From Muribaculaceae bacterium (GTDB lineage: Bacteria; Bacteroidota; Bacteroidia; Bacteroidales; Muribaculaceae), in assembly GCA_017557425.1 (NCBI GenBank), contig JAFYYU010000015.1:186001-250000 (forward strand): 64,000 bases of DNA. The letters run 5' to 3'. How positions within the stretch are numbered: the first letter of the stretch is position 1; every line of letters begins with the position of its first letter. The notes beneath the pieces are model-generated. The model saw only the letters and a list, made by a program, of their open reading frames with translations, did no database searches and was not told the DNA's origin. Positions 26,860 through 34,822 of this stretch are shown in pieces. Both the position numbers and the translations under genes were made by a program.

Positions 26860-26863
26860 AAGA

Positions 26864-27041
26864 TCAATACTTCTGTGCAATACCGAACATGCTGCCAACT
26901 ATGAGTGCGAGAATGTAAATGGCGGCTATAAGTGTGTGACTGAGAGGAAAAGTATTGTCCCAGTCTTTATCCTATATTTCGGCGTAGCTGCCAGTTGAGT
27001 TTCTCTCCAGACGGAGTGGTGTATAACCAAAATAGGCATAA
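26864..27041 (-). pseudogene. Gene fragment cut by the IS, with an internal stop
   Basis: Minus-strand translation from the IS edge reads AYFGYTPLRLERNSTGSYAE, then Ile and a TAG, then KDWDNTFPLSHTLIAAIYI, LALIVGSMFGIAQKY and a TGA. The composition and the C-terminal membrane helix are those of a real protein; the TAG suggests decay after disruption. The missing upstream part may be the frame reading LFHRIDNGFWVKLITNILG on the far side of the IS (minus strand, about 28375-28440). Family not recognised. Confidence 0.45.
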
Positions 27042-27060
27042 TGGTCATTTTGCAGGATGA
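27042..27060 (+). repeat. Outer left copy of the IS end sequence
   Basis: TGGTCATTTTGCAGGATGA, identical over 19 bp to the inner left end 41 bp away. Confidence 0.8.
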
Positions 27061-27075
27061 AAAAGCCATATAGTG

Positions 27076-27101
27076 GTTCTATTGGTCATTTTGCAGGATG
27101 A
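27076..27101 (+). repeat. Inner left terminal inverted repeat
   Basis: A 26-bp sequence, starting GTTCTATTGG and ending GCAGGATGA, whose exact reverse complement is at 28251-28276. Confidence 0.88.
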
Positions 27102-27253
27102 ATTTTCAGGGCAGGTATTGCTTATTGAAAAGGGCGCGTTATCTTTGCCGTGCAGCCTGAAGCGTAACATGGCTCTGCTGGGGAGCAACCATGCCAGGAA
27201 TAGGGCTGCGGCGCAAGACGCAGAACAATGGGGCGGAGAGGATTCGCCCTTTT

Positions 27254-28183
27254 CTATTGCGGATTGTTGCCCAATGCCAAGAAAAACCCGTTGATGAAGC
27301 GTTCCCGATTCTTGCGGCTCATGCCGCTGTGATTGTTGATGTTGCGCTTCAGGTCGGCAAAGATACCCTCCAACTTGTTGTTGGTGTTGGGCATGCCCTT
27401 GACCTCTTGCCATGTGAACAGATATGGCAGGTAAAAGCGGATGCTGGCCATGGCAGAGCGCAACCTGCGGTGGGTGTAGAATGTCTTGCCCGTCTCGGGG
27501 CTGACGGTGCGTTCTTTCAGGAACGCATCCCACTTGATCACCCACGCTTCGAAGGCCTCTGTGAAGCGCTCTCTGTCACTGGTGGTCAGCGTCGCCATCA
27601 GCGCCTTCAGTTCAATGCCGGCGGACAGACGCGGATTGCCTGTGAGCTTCCTCCTGACGATGGCGCACATGTGGTACTGGCACATCTGCACCTTGTATCC
27701 GTCAAAGAGCGTGAACAACGTCTGCATCCCGTCGATGACGATGCCGTCAACCACATAGCCGTCATGCTCAATCCACGCCAGCGCGTCCGCGTAGTCCGAG
27801 GTGCGCTCATGGGCGATGTGTTTCAAGTACAGAGGCCGTCCGCTCGATGCCTCAAGGGCAACCAGAACGCCGCAGTTGCGCCCGAAGTAAGTCGCGCCAA
27901 TCTGCACCACACCATACCCGCGGCACACCGGGTTGCGCCATGGAATACTGACACCGCGCAATAGGCGCTGCACTGTTGAAATGCTCACGCTATGGGTGGC
28001 GGCAAGCTCATTCAATGTCTGCTTGCCTTCCAAATAGTGTTCCCAGAGGGTTAGCTTGTCCAGATACACCTTACCCCGGAACTGGCGGCCACAGGCCATG
28101 CACTTGTACAGTTGAACACCGCCTCGGGTGCCATTGCGCACCGTAATAGGCGAGCAGCAATGAGGACACTTTTTTTTGTTCAT
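27254..28183 (-). CDS. Zinc-ribbon MULE-type transposase (IS1249/IS256-like)
   Basis: A 309-residue transposase. The N-terminus is a zinc ribbon (CPHCCSPITVRNG...LYKCMACGRQF) followed by an HTH (LNELAATHSVSISTVQRLLRG). The catalytic core of the MULE/IS256 type includes GIVIDGMQTLFTLFDGYKVQMCQYHM and the late NTNNKLEGIFADLKRNI with the catalytic Glu. The start ATG is backed by the zinc ribbon directly following. It appears complete, so the element may be active. Confidence 0.85.
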   Translation of the reverse strand: MNKKKCPHCCSPITVRNGTRGGVQLYKCMACGRQFRGKVYLDKLTLWEHYLEGKQTLNELAATHSVSISTVQRLLRGVSIPWRNPVCRGYGVVQIGATYFGRNCGVLVALEASSGRPLYLKHIAHERTSDYADALAWIEHDGYVVDGIVIDGMQTLFTLFDGYKVQMCQYHMCAIVRRKLTGNPRLSAGIELKALMATLTTSDRERFTEAFEAWVIKWDAFLKERTVSPETGKTFYTHRRLRSAMASIRFYLPYLFTWQEVKGMPNTNNKLEGIFADLKRNINNHSGMSRKNRERFINGFFLALGNNPQ

Positions 28184-28250
28184 ATCGTTCTGTTTTTAGA
28201 CCTTTTCAAATAGTCACAAATATAGTGGCTATCGGGCTTCAACGCAACTC

Positions 28251-28276
28251 TCATCCTGCAAAATGACCAATAGAAC
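28251..28276 (-). repeat. Inner right terminal inverted repeat
   Basis: Exact reverse complement of 27076-27101. Confidence 0.88.
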
Positions 28277-28353
28277 GCTTTTAATAGCAGATTTTCGGCT
28301 GAAAATTTTGAAATGCCTGCAAAGCCAGTGTTCATAGGCTCTACAGGCACTTC

Positions 28354-28377
28354 TTATCCTGCAAAATGACCAATAGG
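28354..28377 (-). repeat. Outer right copy of the IS end sequence
   Basis: Reads CCTATTGGTCATTTTGCAGG then ATAA on the minus strand; differs from the inner end by one base in the shared core. Confidence 0.75.
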
Positions 28378-28436
28378 CCCCAAAATATTCGTAATCAATT
28401 TTACCCAGAAGCCATTGTCGATTCGATGAAAGAGTC

Positions 28437-28444
28437 TATCTTTG
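28437..28444 (+). promoter_or_regulatory. -7 element for the 57-residue gene
   Basis: TATCTTTG followed by C, 37 bp before ATG 28482. Confidence 0.6.
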
Positions 28445-28481
28445 CAGCCGATTTTATATAAATAACCTAATAACAGCAGCA

Positions 28482-28655
28482 ATGCAGAGACAAAAATTCG
28501 ACATATTAGCAGGATTGAACATTCTTGGCACTTGGGGCCTTGAACGGGATAACGATATGCTTCTGTCAAGCATTGCGCTCACAAGTTGTCCGCGCACAGA
28601 AAGACTTCCCATGTCAGCACGAGGATGGAACGACCAGTTCCGTCTAAGCAATTGA
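28482..28655 (+). CDS. Small protein of 57 residues, unknown
   Basis: MQRQKFDILAGLNILGTWG begins a 57-residue frame that ends FRLSN. It has its own TATCTTTG promoter and is followed 28 bp later by a strong terminator, so it is a complete, independently transcribed unit. No signal peptide or clear domain is seen; the mix of hydrophobic (LAGLNILGTWGL, LLSSIALTS) and basic residues could suit a small regulatory or toxin-like peptide, but there is no direct evidence. Confidence 0.55.
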   Translation: MQRQKFDILAGLNILGTWGLERDNDMLLSSIALTSCPRTERLPMSARGWNDQFRLSN

Positions 28656-28682
28656 AGCTGATATCACACGCAAGTCATTATG

Positions 28683-28723
28683 GTGGTTGGGAAGTCTGCA
28701 AAACTTTCCAACCACTTCTTTTT
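28683..28723 (+). terminator. Terminator after the 57-residue gene
   Basis: GTGGTTGG-GAAG and CTTTCCAACCAC form the stem and a T-rich tract follows. Confidence 0.85.
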
Positions 28724-28890
28724 GTGCCGATCACAAACGATGAAAAATGCTGACTTACCACCAGCCCAACTTCTCCTCACCGCTCGGCCTAAGGCACAAC
28801 TTACAGAGAAGGGCTCAATCGACTGAACCCAAATCACAATCAATCATTAACCGCGCAGCGATGCGCACAAAACAAGAGGAAGATAAAACA

Positions 28891-29520
28891 ATGAATAAAA
28901 TCTATTTCACGGCCGACCTACATTTCGGCCATTCAAATATACTGAAACATTCGCCAAAACGACCATTTTCAGAGACAGTGGATATTGTGGCACATGATGA
29001 GTGGTTACTGGATCTCTTGAAGAGTACGGTAGACAAGCGGGATACTGTGTATATTCTAGGCGATTTGACATTCTTGAAAAGCGAGAAGGCCCGCCGGTTG
29101 TTAGAGATGCTACCTGGGCAGAAGTTCCTGATTGAGGGGAATCATGATGGTTCAATCCGGGCTTACAAAAACTATTTTAAGGAAGTCTATCAGATTAAGG
29201 AGATGTGTTTCAAACCAACGGTTGCACCTTTTCTAACAGAGGACTTCCGCGTGGTTATGTGCCACTATCCGATGGTAACATGGAATAAGAAACCACGAGG
29301 ATCTGTGATGCTACACGGACACAGTCATGGAAAATTGGACGAGTATAATTCCTTGTCAACGGATTTGCGTTTCGACGTCGGAATAGATGGCTCGCTTGCT
29401 AATCTGCATTTCTTGTCGCTAGAGGACATCTACAACGCCGCAAAACAGAAGATAATACAATACAATTGCGACACTTTTGTGGAGTACGCACAGAACAACT
29501 ATCGTGGCGAGGTAAGGTAA
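28891..29520 (+). CDS. Calcineurin-like metallophosphoesterase
   Basis: About 209 residues from MNKIYFTADL, with GAGGAAG as ribosome site; the longer frame to 28747 lacks family homology. The metal-binding motifs occur in order: DLHFGH (residues 8-13), GDLTF, GNHDG, CHYP and HGHSHG. The family hydrolyses phosphoesters, ranging from cyclic nucleotides to dinucleoside polyphosphates; the substrate is open. It is followed by two genes in the same direction (29596 and 30789), suggesting an accessory operon. Confidence 0.9.
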   Translation: MNKIYFTADLHFGHSNILKHSPKRPFSETVDIVAHDEWLLDLLKSTVDKRDTVYILGDLTFLKSEKARRLLEMLPGQKFLIEGNHDGSIRAYKNYFKEVYQIKEMCFKPTVAPFLTEDFRVVMCHYPMVTWNKKPRGSVMLHGHSHGKLDEYNSLSTDLRFDVGIDGSLANLHFLSLEDIYNAAKQKIIQYNCDTFVEYAQNNYRGEVR

Positions 29521-29595
29521 TAAGTTGAACTACAAATTGAAAACCAGAAAATGAAGAAAATACAAATATTGAGGTACAACGATCTCTGAGATCTG

Positions 29596-30792
29596 ATGTA
29601 CTTAACCCATGAACACCATTTGAACGGTGTTGTTGTCGATGATGCAGCACTCGAAGTGATGCTTCGAATAGAGTATACCATGCAGCGACTGGAGGTGATG
29701 AGCAATGACGAGCAACGTTGGCTCTGGATAGAACTCGAGTCGCCAGGTAAGCGTAATCGCATGGAAAGTGCAGATGCAAACGGGAACTATTGGTATCAGG
29801 TGATTACTGCCAGCTATCAGGATTTCCACTGCATGATCATCAGGAACCGCGAGGGGATGTATCACGATCTTAGGAGTACCAGATATATTGGAGGTGAGCG
29901 AAAGCCAGATGTATGGCATGGGAATGTGTCAAAGCCACTGAAAAAACTGGAAAAGTACATCACTGCACTGCTAGATAGCATCTGCGAGAATCCCGATGCC
30001 TACAACACCCATATCGATAAGAACCTCCCATATTCAAAGCGAGACGGTATCATCAAGCGTGCAGACCTAAACCGCATCTGCCCAATTTATCGGACGTTTG
30101 ATAATCCAAAGCGAGTGGTGGATATCGTAACAAAGATGAACATGCTGCCTTTATGGTCAGTAGATAAGATGACGCTCAGAACCTACATGCATATATGGCG
30201 TATACTCTATGAGGCATACAGAACAAAGAACAGGTATGAGCCAATTTCCAAGTCGGCATTTGCCAATAAGACAGACATAGATGTATTTGTGCGCTACAAT
30301 AGCAAGGGAAGAGAGATAGAAGGTCTGGATCTCGACAACGAGCAGGACTACCAGAAATGGCATGATGAGAACAGTTCTTATCACTGCATGGATGTCAACT
30401 ATGCCAGAATCCATCTCTATCCCCGAAAGAAAGAAAACCGATGGGCTAACGAGGATGTGCCAGTAGCTGATGGCCAATGGTATTTTACATTATCATATAG
30501 TGTCTATGGCTATTCCAATGATGTGGTTAATATGTTGGAGGCATTGTGCGACGCTGGAATTGGGGTGGTATGCCATGAGTCAGCCCGATTGCTTCGTATT
30601 ACTCAAGAGACCGACTATGTTGGCATTACTCCTGGAGCTAACAAATACGTTCATGACGAGAAGATCGGAAATGAAATCAGGCTTCCTTATGTGCAAGATG
30701 GCATCACAGCTCAACAAGTTGCAGATGTAATTGCTGCCACTGAATGGGAGCCTCTGAGAAAAGTTAAACCAATTAGAGAAAAACAGCGATGA
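29596..30792 (+). CDS. Hypothetical protein of about 398 residues
   Basis: A soluble protein with no recognised family. Features include DEQRWLWIELESPGK, a Trp/Tyr-rich N-terminal part, the stretch DVFVRYNSKGREIEGLDLDN and a basic C-terminus. An in-frame ATG with a plausible beginning (MKKIQILRYNDL) lies at 29551 but is separated from this frame by a single TGA at 29587, so the native start may be upstream with a nonsense mutation, or the 12-codon frame may be a leader peptide. It overlaps the next small gene by 4 bp. Confidence 0.65.
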   Translation: MYLTHEHHLNGVVVDDAALEVMLRIEYTMQRLEVMSNDEQRWLWIELESPGKRNRMESADANGNYWYQVITASYQDFHCMIIRNREGMYHDLRSTRYIGGERKPDVWHGNVSKPLKKLEKYITALLDSICENPDAYNTHIDKNLPYSKRDGIIKRADLNRICPIYRTFDNPKRVVDIVTKMNMLPLWSVDKMTLRTYMHIWRILYEAYRTKNRYEPISKSAFANKTDIDVFVRYNSKGREIEGLDLDNEQDYQKWHDENSSYHCMDVNYARIHLYPRKKENRWANEDVPVADGQWYFTLSYSVYGYSNDVVNMLEALCDAGIGVVCHESARLLRITQETDYVGITPGANKYVHDEKIGNEIRLPYVQDGITAQQVADVIAATEWEPLRKVKPIREKQR

Positions 30793-30938
30793 GAATACAA
30801 TACATGAGTAACCCGCAAATGGAGTTTGCAGAAAACAGCAGATACATAAAGCATTGCGGATTTCTCGTCACAGGCAATGTACTTGTGATAGCTGGGAACA
30901 AGTTCTATCTAAACAACTACGAAGTCAGAAAACAGTAG
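30789..30938 (+). CDS. Small protein of 49 residues coupled to the 398-residue gene
   Basis: The ATG overlaps the upstream stop (ATGA), a typical coupling arrangement. The sequence MRIQYMSNPQMEFAENSRYI followed by KHCGFLVTGNVLVIAGNKFY is regular and has a short hydrophobic stretch (FLVTGNVLVIAG). Too short for family assignment; the overlap and composition are the evidence that it is real. Confidence 0.5.
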   Translation: MRIQYMSNPQMEFAENSRYIKHCGFLVTGNVLVIAGNKFYLNNYEVRKQ

Positions 30939-30966
30939 TCAAGCAGAATCGTTAAATATCAAAATT

Positions 30967-31023
30967 CCGAAAGATAACTGCCGATTTTGCAAAAATTTTG
31001 CATTTTAGCAAGTTGTCTTTCGG
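30967..31023 (+). repeat. Long-arm inverted repeat after the metallophosphoesterase operon
   Basis: CCGAAAGATAACT pairs with AGTTGTCTTTCGG (one G-T pair); the loop is TTTTGCAAAA-rich. A weak T tract follows, so it may be an operon end or a recombination site. Confidence 0.5.
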
Positions 31024-31128
31024 ATTTTGGCAAAATAACTCAAACATAGCTTTTAGATATTATTTTCAGGTATGCGCATTATACAGTCAACACGAATGTC
31101 GTCAAGTATTGTAAACGTCTCTGATTAT

Positions 31129-33315
31129 TTACGAACATTCATTCTCTTCCCCACTTGCTCTGTTTTCTGGTAAAGCATCTTCCATGAGACGATCGATGAA
31201 TGCTTTGTTTCTTAATGAAGCACGCTCTCGTAGCACAGAAAATTTAAGAACCTCCATATACAAAGTACCATCAACGCCTGCTCCACTATCATCCGGTATC
31301 GTTTTCTTTGGCCTAAAAAGATAATCAAGATTAGGTGCAGTTTGAAAATCACCATCAACTGCTCGCACATCTCGTTTTTCCACGCTTTCACCTATAAGGT
31401 AACCATAGAAAGTAATAAACTTGAATTGAGGCTTTGTGAAGTTCCTGAGGAAATAGGCATACTTTGTTATCTGGTTAATGCAGTCAGCGACATTTACCTT
31501 TGGATTTTTAAACTCTATAATTACACATTTACCCTCAGCAGGAAATAGTAATACATCAGTTCGCATATCTGCTCTCTTCTCTCCTAACGAATTTAGATAG
31601 CGCTCTTCCTCCTCGTCAATGATATCTTTGAAGATACGTTCACCATCCAATTTCAATTGCGATAGTTTGCTTTCTGAAGAACCCGTAAAATACATATATT
31701 CTTCATTTATAAGCCACATGTCGCTTGAAAGAGGATTATCACTATGCTGCTTAAATATGAGATTGTGAAGCAATTTTTCGTCCTGATTTCTTTTATCATC
31801 ATCTTGACAATCTGCAAGACGATCCAGTATTTTACCCATTAGTTCGATTACCATCTTGCGTCGCGCAACATATTTAGACAATGTTGCGCGATTCTGAACG
31901 GGCAATGATTCGACTAAACTATCAACAATACTAGAGAGTTGATCTTGATAATCATCAGTTGTCGGATTCAACTCATTCAACTTCTGTACGCTCTTCTCGT
32001 ATGCAGCACTTTGTTTCGCCATTACCTTTGCATCATAGGTATATGCTTTTTTGAACACATCATCAATGGAATCACTCAATGATACCTCTAATAATGCATC
32101 TTCGGAAAGCAGATAATCTTTCTTCAACTGCTCAAGCCTTTCCTGAAACTCTTCATTCTGAGTTAATATTTCAGAATAGATCTCGCTTGCTTTTGCATTC
32201 ACTCCATCTTGGATATCATTAAGCACAATCTGATGCTCAATATATCCTTGAGCTTTAGCTACTTTTTTGAATTCTGTCTTATCTAATATCTCAATATTGC
32301 CACGCTCATCACCTTCTAAATCATCAAAATAATCACTTGAAAGCAGGAATAAATATCTGCAATTATCTAATTCTGCATCTGGATCAATACATGTTAATTT
32401 TATCTTGGTGTTATCGCAAATCTCTCCTTTACTAGTAATCTTTATCTCACTAGTTTGGAGCATATCTGCATTAATCTTATAGGGAAGTATCTTGATTGGT
32501 ATATGCGTATCCTCTACCTCTTGGATTCTTTTCATGTCATCAGATATCTTACAAAGAGGCACTGAAATCAAAACATCAGTGCAAGTTGGATCAGGAATGT
32601 CATCAACTAGAATTGTATCACGATCTTTTACTTCCCCACCAATCTTATAAATAATGCTTATCAAAGGTAATGAATCCTTTCCATTACAAAAAGTAAGTAA
32701 ATAGTGATTTATGAGTTTTTTCTTTATGTCGTCTGCGCCTAATTCGGCGTACTCTTTAGCATCATGTTCATTAGTGGGTAAATACATCTTGAGGGTAGTC
32801 TTAATCTCCTCGTCACCTTCTAGTGCAGTTGGCTCTTCTGTTTTATAGATAATCGTATTCTTATCAATGAATGGCCTTGTTCCGGATATAACGAATCCTC
32901 GCTTCATCAATATGTCTCCTTCCTTATAGATACTATCATATTGGGATAACTGAAAAGCATGAATCATTTGAATTCGGCCAGAGCCTCTATTATTATAACC
33001 TTTGGTATCATCTTTAAAGACAACAAGTCGCTTGTAGTTATCTTCATCAAATCCTATACCATTGTCTTCGATGGTTAAGCTCGACAAATCTAAACTATCA
33101 CCATCAGTCGATGAATTATAACTAAGTATGATATTGATATAAGGAGAAAAATCATCCCCTCTTTTTATCCGCATCTTGATCGACTCTAGACTATTTGTGA
33201 AACCCTCAAAGAGTGGTTGCAGAATATTAGCAGATTTTTTAATGCTCTTCAAGATGCCCGACCATTTCAAGTCATTGTACTTTTCGAACTTTGTTACATC
33301 ATCAAATTTTATCAT
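31129..33315 (-). CDS. GHKL (Hsp90-like) ATPase fused to a PD-(D/E)XK nuclease-like domain
   Basis: A 728-residue protein. The N-terminal GHKL ATPase shows the N box FEGFTNSLES (Glu37, Asn41), the G1 box IEDNGIG (Asp84-Gly88) and the glycine lid NNRGSGRIQ (residues 108-116). A coiled, charged middle (about 400-540) leads to a C-terminal restriction-like fold: Asp587, then after 13 residues E601-F602-K603 in TDVLLFPAEGKCVIIEFK. Known relatives with ATPase-nuclease architecture act in defence. It starts 12 bp after the DUF3307 gene, third in the operon. Whether the nuclease is active is inferred from the intact D...ExK only. Confidence 0.8.
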   Translation of the reverse strand: MIKFDDVTKFEKYNDLKWSGILKSIKKSANILQPLFEGFTNSLESIKMRIKRGDDFSPYINIILSYNSSTDGDSLDLSSLTIEDNGIGFDEDNYKRLVVFKDDTKGYNNRGSGRIQMIHAFQLSQYDSIYKEGDILMKRGFVISGTRPFIDKNTIIYKTEEPTALEGDEEIKTTLKMYLPTNEHDAKEYAELGADDIKKKLINHYLLTFCNGKDSLPLISIIYKIGGEVKDRDTILVDDIPDPTCTDVLISVPLCKISDDMKRIQEVEDTHIPIKILPYKINADMLQTSEIKITSKGEICDNTKIKLTCIDPDAELDNCRYLFLLSSDYFDDLEGDERGNIEILDKTEFKKVAKAQGYIEHQIVLNDIQDGVNAKASEIYSEILTQNEEFQERLEQLKKDYLLSEDALLEVSLSDSIDDVFKKAYTYDAKVMAKQSAAYEKSVQKLNELNPTTDDYQDQLSSIVDSLVESLPVQNRATLSKYVARRKMVIELMGKILDRLADCQDDDKRNQDEKLLHNLIFKQHSDNPLSSDMWLINEEYMYFTGSSESKLSQLKLDGERIFKDIIDEEEERYLNSLGEKRADMRTDVLLFPAEGKCVIIEFKNPKVNVADCINQITKYAYFLRNFTKPQFKFITFYGYLIGESVEKRDVRAVDGDFQTAPNLDYLFRPKKTIPDDSGAGVDGTLYMEVLKFSVLRERASLRNKAFIDRLMEDALPENRASGEENECS

Positions 33316-33327
33316 CGATTTCCTCTT

Positions 33328-34098
33328 TTAGAGTTTCACAACAATTATACCTATAAAAAAAGCTATTGCCAACGATACCAAAGAACCAGCCAACACATAC
33401 TCAGACTTCTCACTCTCTGAGTGTGCTTGGCTAAATCGCAAAATAGACTTTGCTGTGAGCAAGAAACCTATTGCTTCGTATTGAGACAGAATAACAAACA
33501 AGAGAATTAATACACGCTCTATATTTCCTATCAGCGCGCCTGAATGAAAGTTTCCGTGATCTTCTTCAGCGACCTTTACCTTACAAGCTTTAAGAACTAA
33601 TAATACCAGAACATTGGCAGGTTTCAAAACCAAAGCCATCGCTAATATCGTCTTTATCCATAATGGATGCTGCAAGTATAAAGATGCCACCCAGTTAAAC
33701 TGACTCCAATCATTACCAACCAGGAACCAAAGGTTCACAATGCTAACTATAATACCTATATGAAGCAACTGGTCAACTACAAATAACGGTAAATCATATT
33801 TAGCATTTTTCCCATCAGTTACATTAAGTTCAGCAATATTTACAATATTGTATTTAACCTGAAAATAAGATTTCAGGCTGTCGATTGCAAAATGAGATAT
33901 TATCAGCAAAAGAATTATCCACCAAGCAGCACAATCCATAACAGCAAAACAGGAAAGAATTCCAATAATTATAGCATGGGTAATCATTCCCCAGCCACTC
34001 CAATTATTCTCCACTTTGCTCCTACACATGCAGCCATTTTGCAAATAAAAGTCACCTACAAAATGAGCCACCAATAAGTTTATTATCATATCTATCAT
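33328..34098 (-). CDS. DUF3307 membrane protein
   Basis: A 256-residue protein. The N-terminus MIDMIINLLVAHFVGDFYLQ with the His and Asp of AHFVGDFYLQ, and LLLIISHFAIDSLKSYF, match DUF3307, a family of integral membrane proteins; about six hydrophobic helices are present. It overlaps the upstream SatD-like gene by 4 bp and precedes the GHKL gene by 12 bp. SatD and DUF3307 occur side by side in other bacteria, but their function is not established. In this operon it could be the membrane effector of a nucleotide signal. Confidence 0.82.
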   Translation of the reverse strand: MIDMIINLLVAHFVGDFYLQNGCMCRSKVENNWSGWGMITHAIIIGILSCFAVMDCAAWWIILLLIISHFAIDSLKSYFQVKYNIVNIAELNVTDGKNAKYDLPLFVVDQLLHIGIIVSIVNLWFLVGNDWSQFNWVASLYLQHPLWIKTILAMALVLKPANVLVLLVLKACKVKVAEEDHGNFHSGALIGNIERVLILLFVILSQYEAIGFLLTAKSILRFSQAHSESEKSEYVLAGSLVSLAIAFFIGIIVVKL

Positions 34099-34745
34099 AA
34101 TTCTCTCACGATTTCTTTATAATACTCTATTACCTGTTCAATAGAACTCCAACAGAGCGCATTAAGATTCTGATTAACCCCCGACGGGGTAATACCCATG
34201 TTCTTTGCAATCATATTCGCATCCTTATAGAGGATTTTCTCATAAAGTGTGCGACATCTACGAGCTGTAGTTTTATTAACCAAGTCATTGATTAGCGAAA
34301 ACATGATTCTCAAAATTTGTTCTTGCTTTCCATCAGCCATGGAGATAGTAAACGAATACTTCGATCTACCCACAAGGCTATCTAGAGCTCTTCCAGATCG
34401 ATAGATGGCATCACCATCCATCATATCGCGATCTCGACTTACGGTCTTCATATCACCTAAGCCAATTGCAATCCTAAGACCATATTTGCTAAAACTATAT
34501 TTAGCATCGCTCTTTGGTACAAATGATTTTACCCATGTTTTCAGTACAAGTGCTGCCTCAAGGGCATCCTCTGGCGATTTCAGAATGCATTCTATTGTGT
34601 CACCTCTTACAATACGTCCCCAGAAGCCCATATATCTATCTTCAAGAAGAGCTAGGCACTTCTTGATATGCTCGTTAAGCCCTATCATGGACTCTATTGA
34701 TAATGAAGTAGAAGAAACTACATCTGCTGATATTGTTGCGTACAT
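34095..34745 (-). CDS. SatD-family protein with class III nucleotide-cyclase-like domain and C-terminal HTH
   Basis: 216 residues. The pattern of class III adenylate/guanylate cyclases is recognisable: SADVVSST with metal-type Asp8, RGDTIECIL with Asp49, LRIAIGLGDM, then GDAIYRSGRALDSL with Arg119 in the place of the transition-state Arg. The usual Asn of GD-x-(V/I)-N is Tyr115. A C-terminal HTH (DANMIAKNMGITPSGVNQNLNAL, about 175-197) follows. It is the first gene of the operon and lies behind two palindromic operator candidates, so it may control itself. Catalytic activity is inferred, not shown; a nucleotide sensor is the alternative. Confidence 0.72.
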   Translation of the reverse strand: MYATISADVVSSTSLSIESMIGLNEHIKKCLALLEDRYMGFWGRIVRGDTIECILKSPEDALEAALVLKTWVKSFVPKSDAKYSFSKYGLRIAIGLGDMKTVSRDRDMMDGDAIYRSGRALDSLVGRSKYSFTISMADGKQEQILRIMFSLINDLVNKTTARRCRTLYEKILYKDANMIAKNMGITPSGVNQNLNALCWSSIEQVIEYYKEIVREL

Positions 34746-34775
34746 ATTCTTATAAGTATTATTTCAAATGTTAAA

Positions 34776-34793
34776 ACAAGTTCTAGCACTTGT
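34776..34793 (-). promoter_or_regulatory. Operator candidate 1 upstream of the SatD operon
   Basis: ACAAGTTCTAGCACTTGT, ACAAG-N8-CTTGT symmetry. It sits just upstream of a -7-like TTAACATTTG (minus strand, 34764-34773), the classical position for a repressor site. Confidence 0.6.
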
Positions 34794-34804
34794 TTTCTGA
34801 CAAT

Positions 34805-34822
34805 ACAAGTTCCAGAGCTTGT
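34805..34822 (-). promoter_or_regulatory. Operator candidate 2 upstream of the SatD operon
   Basis: ACAAGTTCCAGAGCTTGT, the same ACAAG-N8-CTTGT, 29 bp from copy 1 (start to start). Confidence 0.6.

Larger units (their letters stand above)
27042..28377. mobile_element. Insertion sequence with doubled terminal repeats
   Basis: The core is bounded by a perfect 26-bp inverted repeat (27076-27101 and 28251-28276). A second, shorter copy of the same sequence lies outside on each side (27042-27060 and 28354-28377), in matching inverted orientation. The single gene inside is a zinc-ribbon MULE-type transposase. The target duplication is not clear. Confidence 0.75.
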
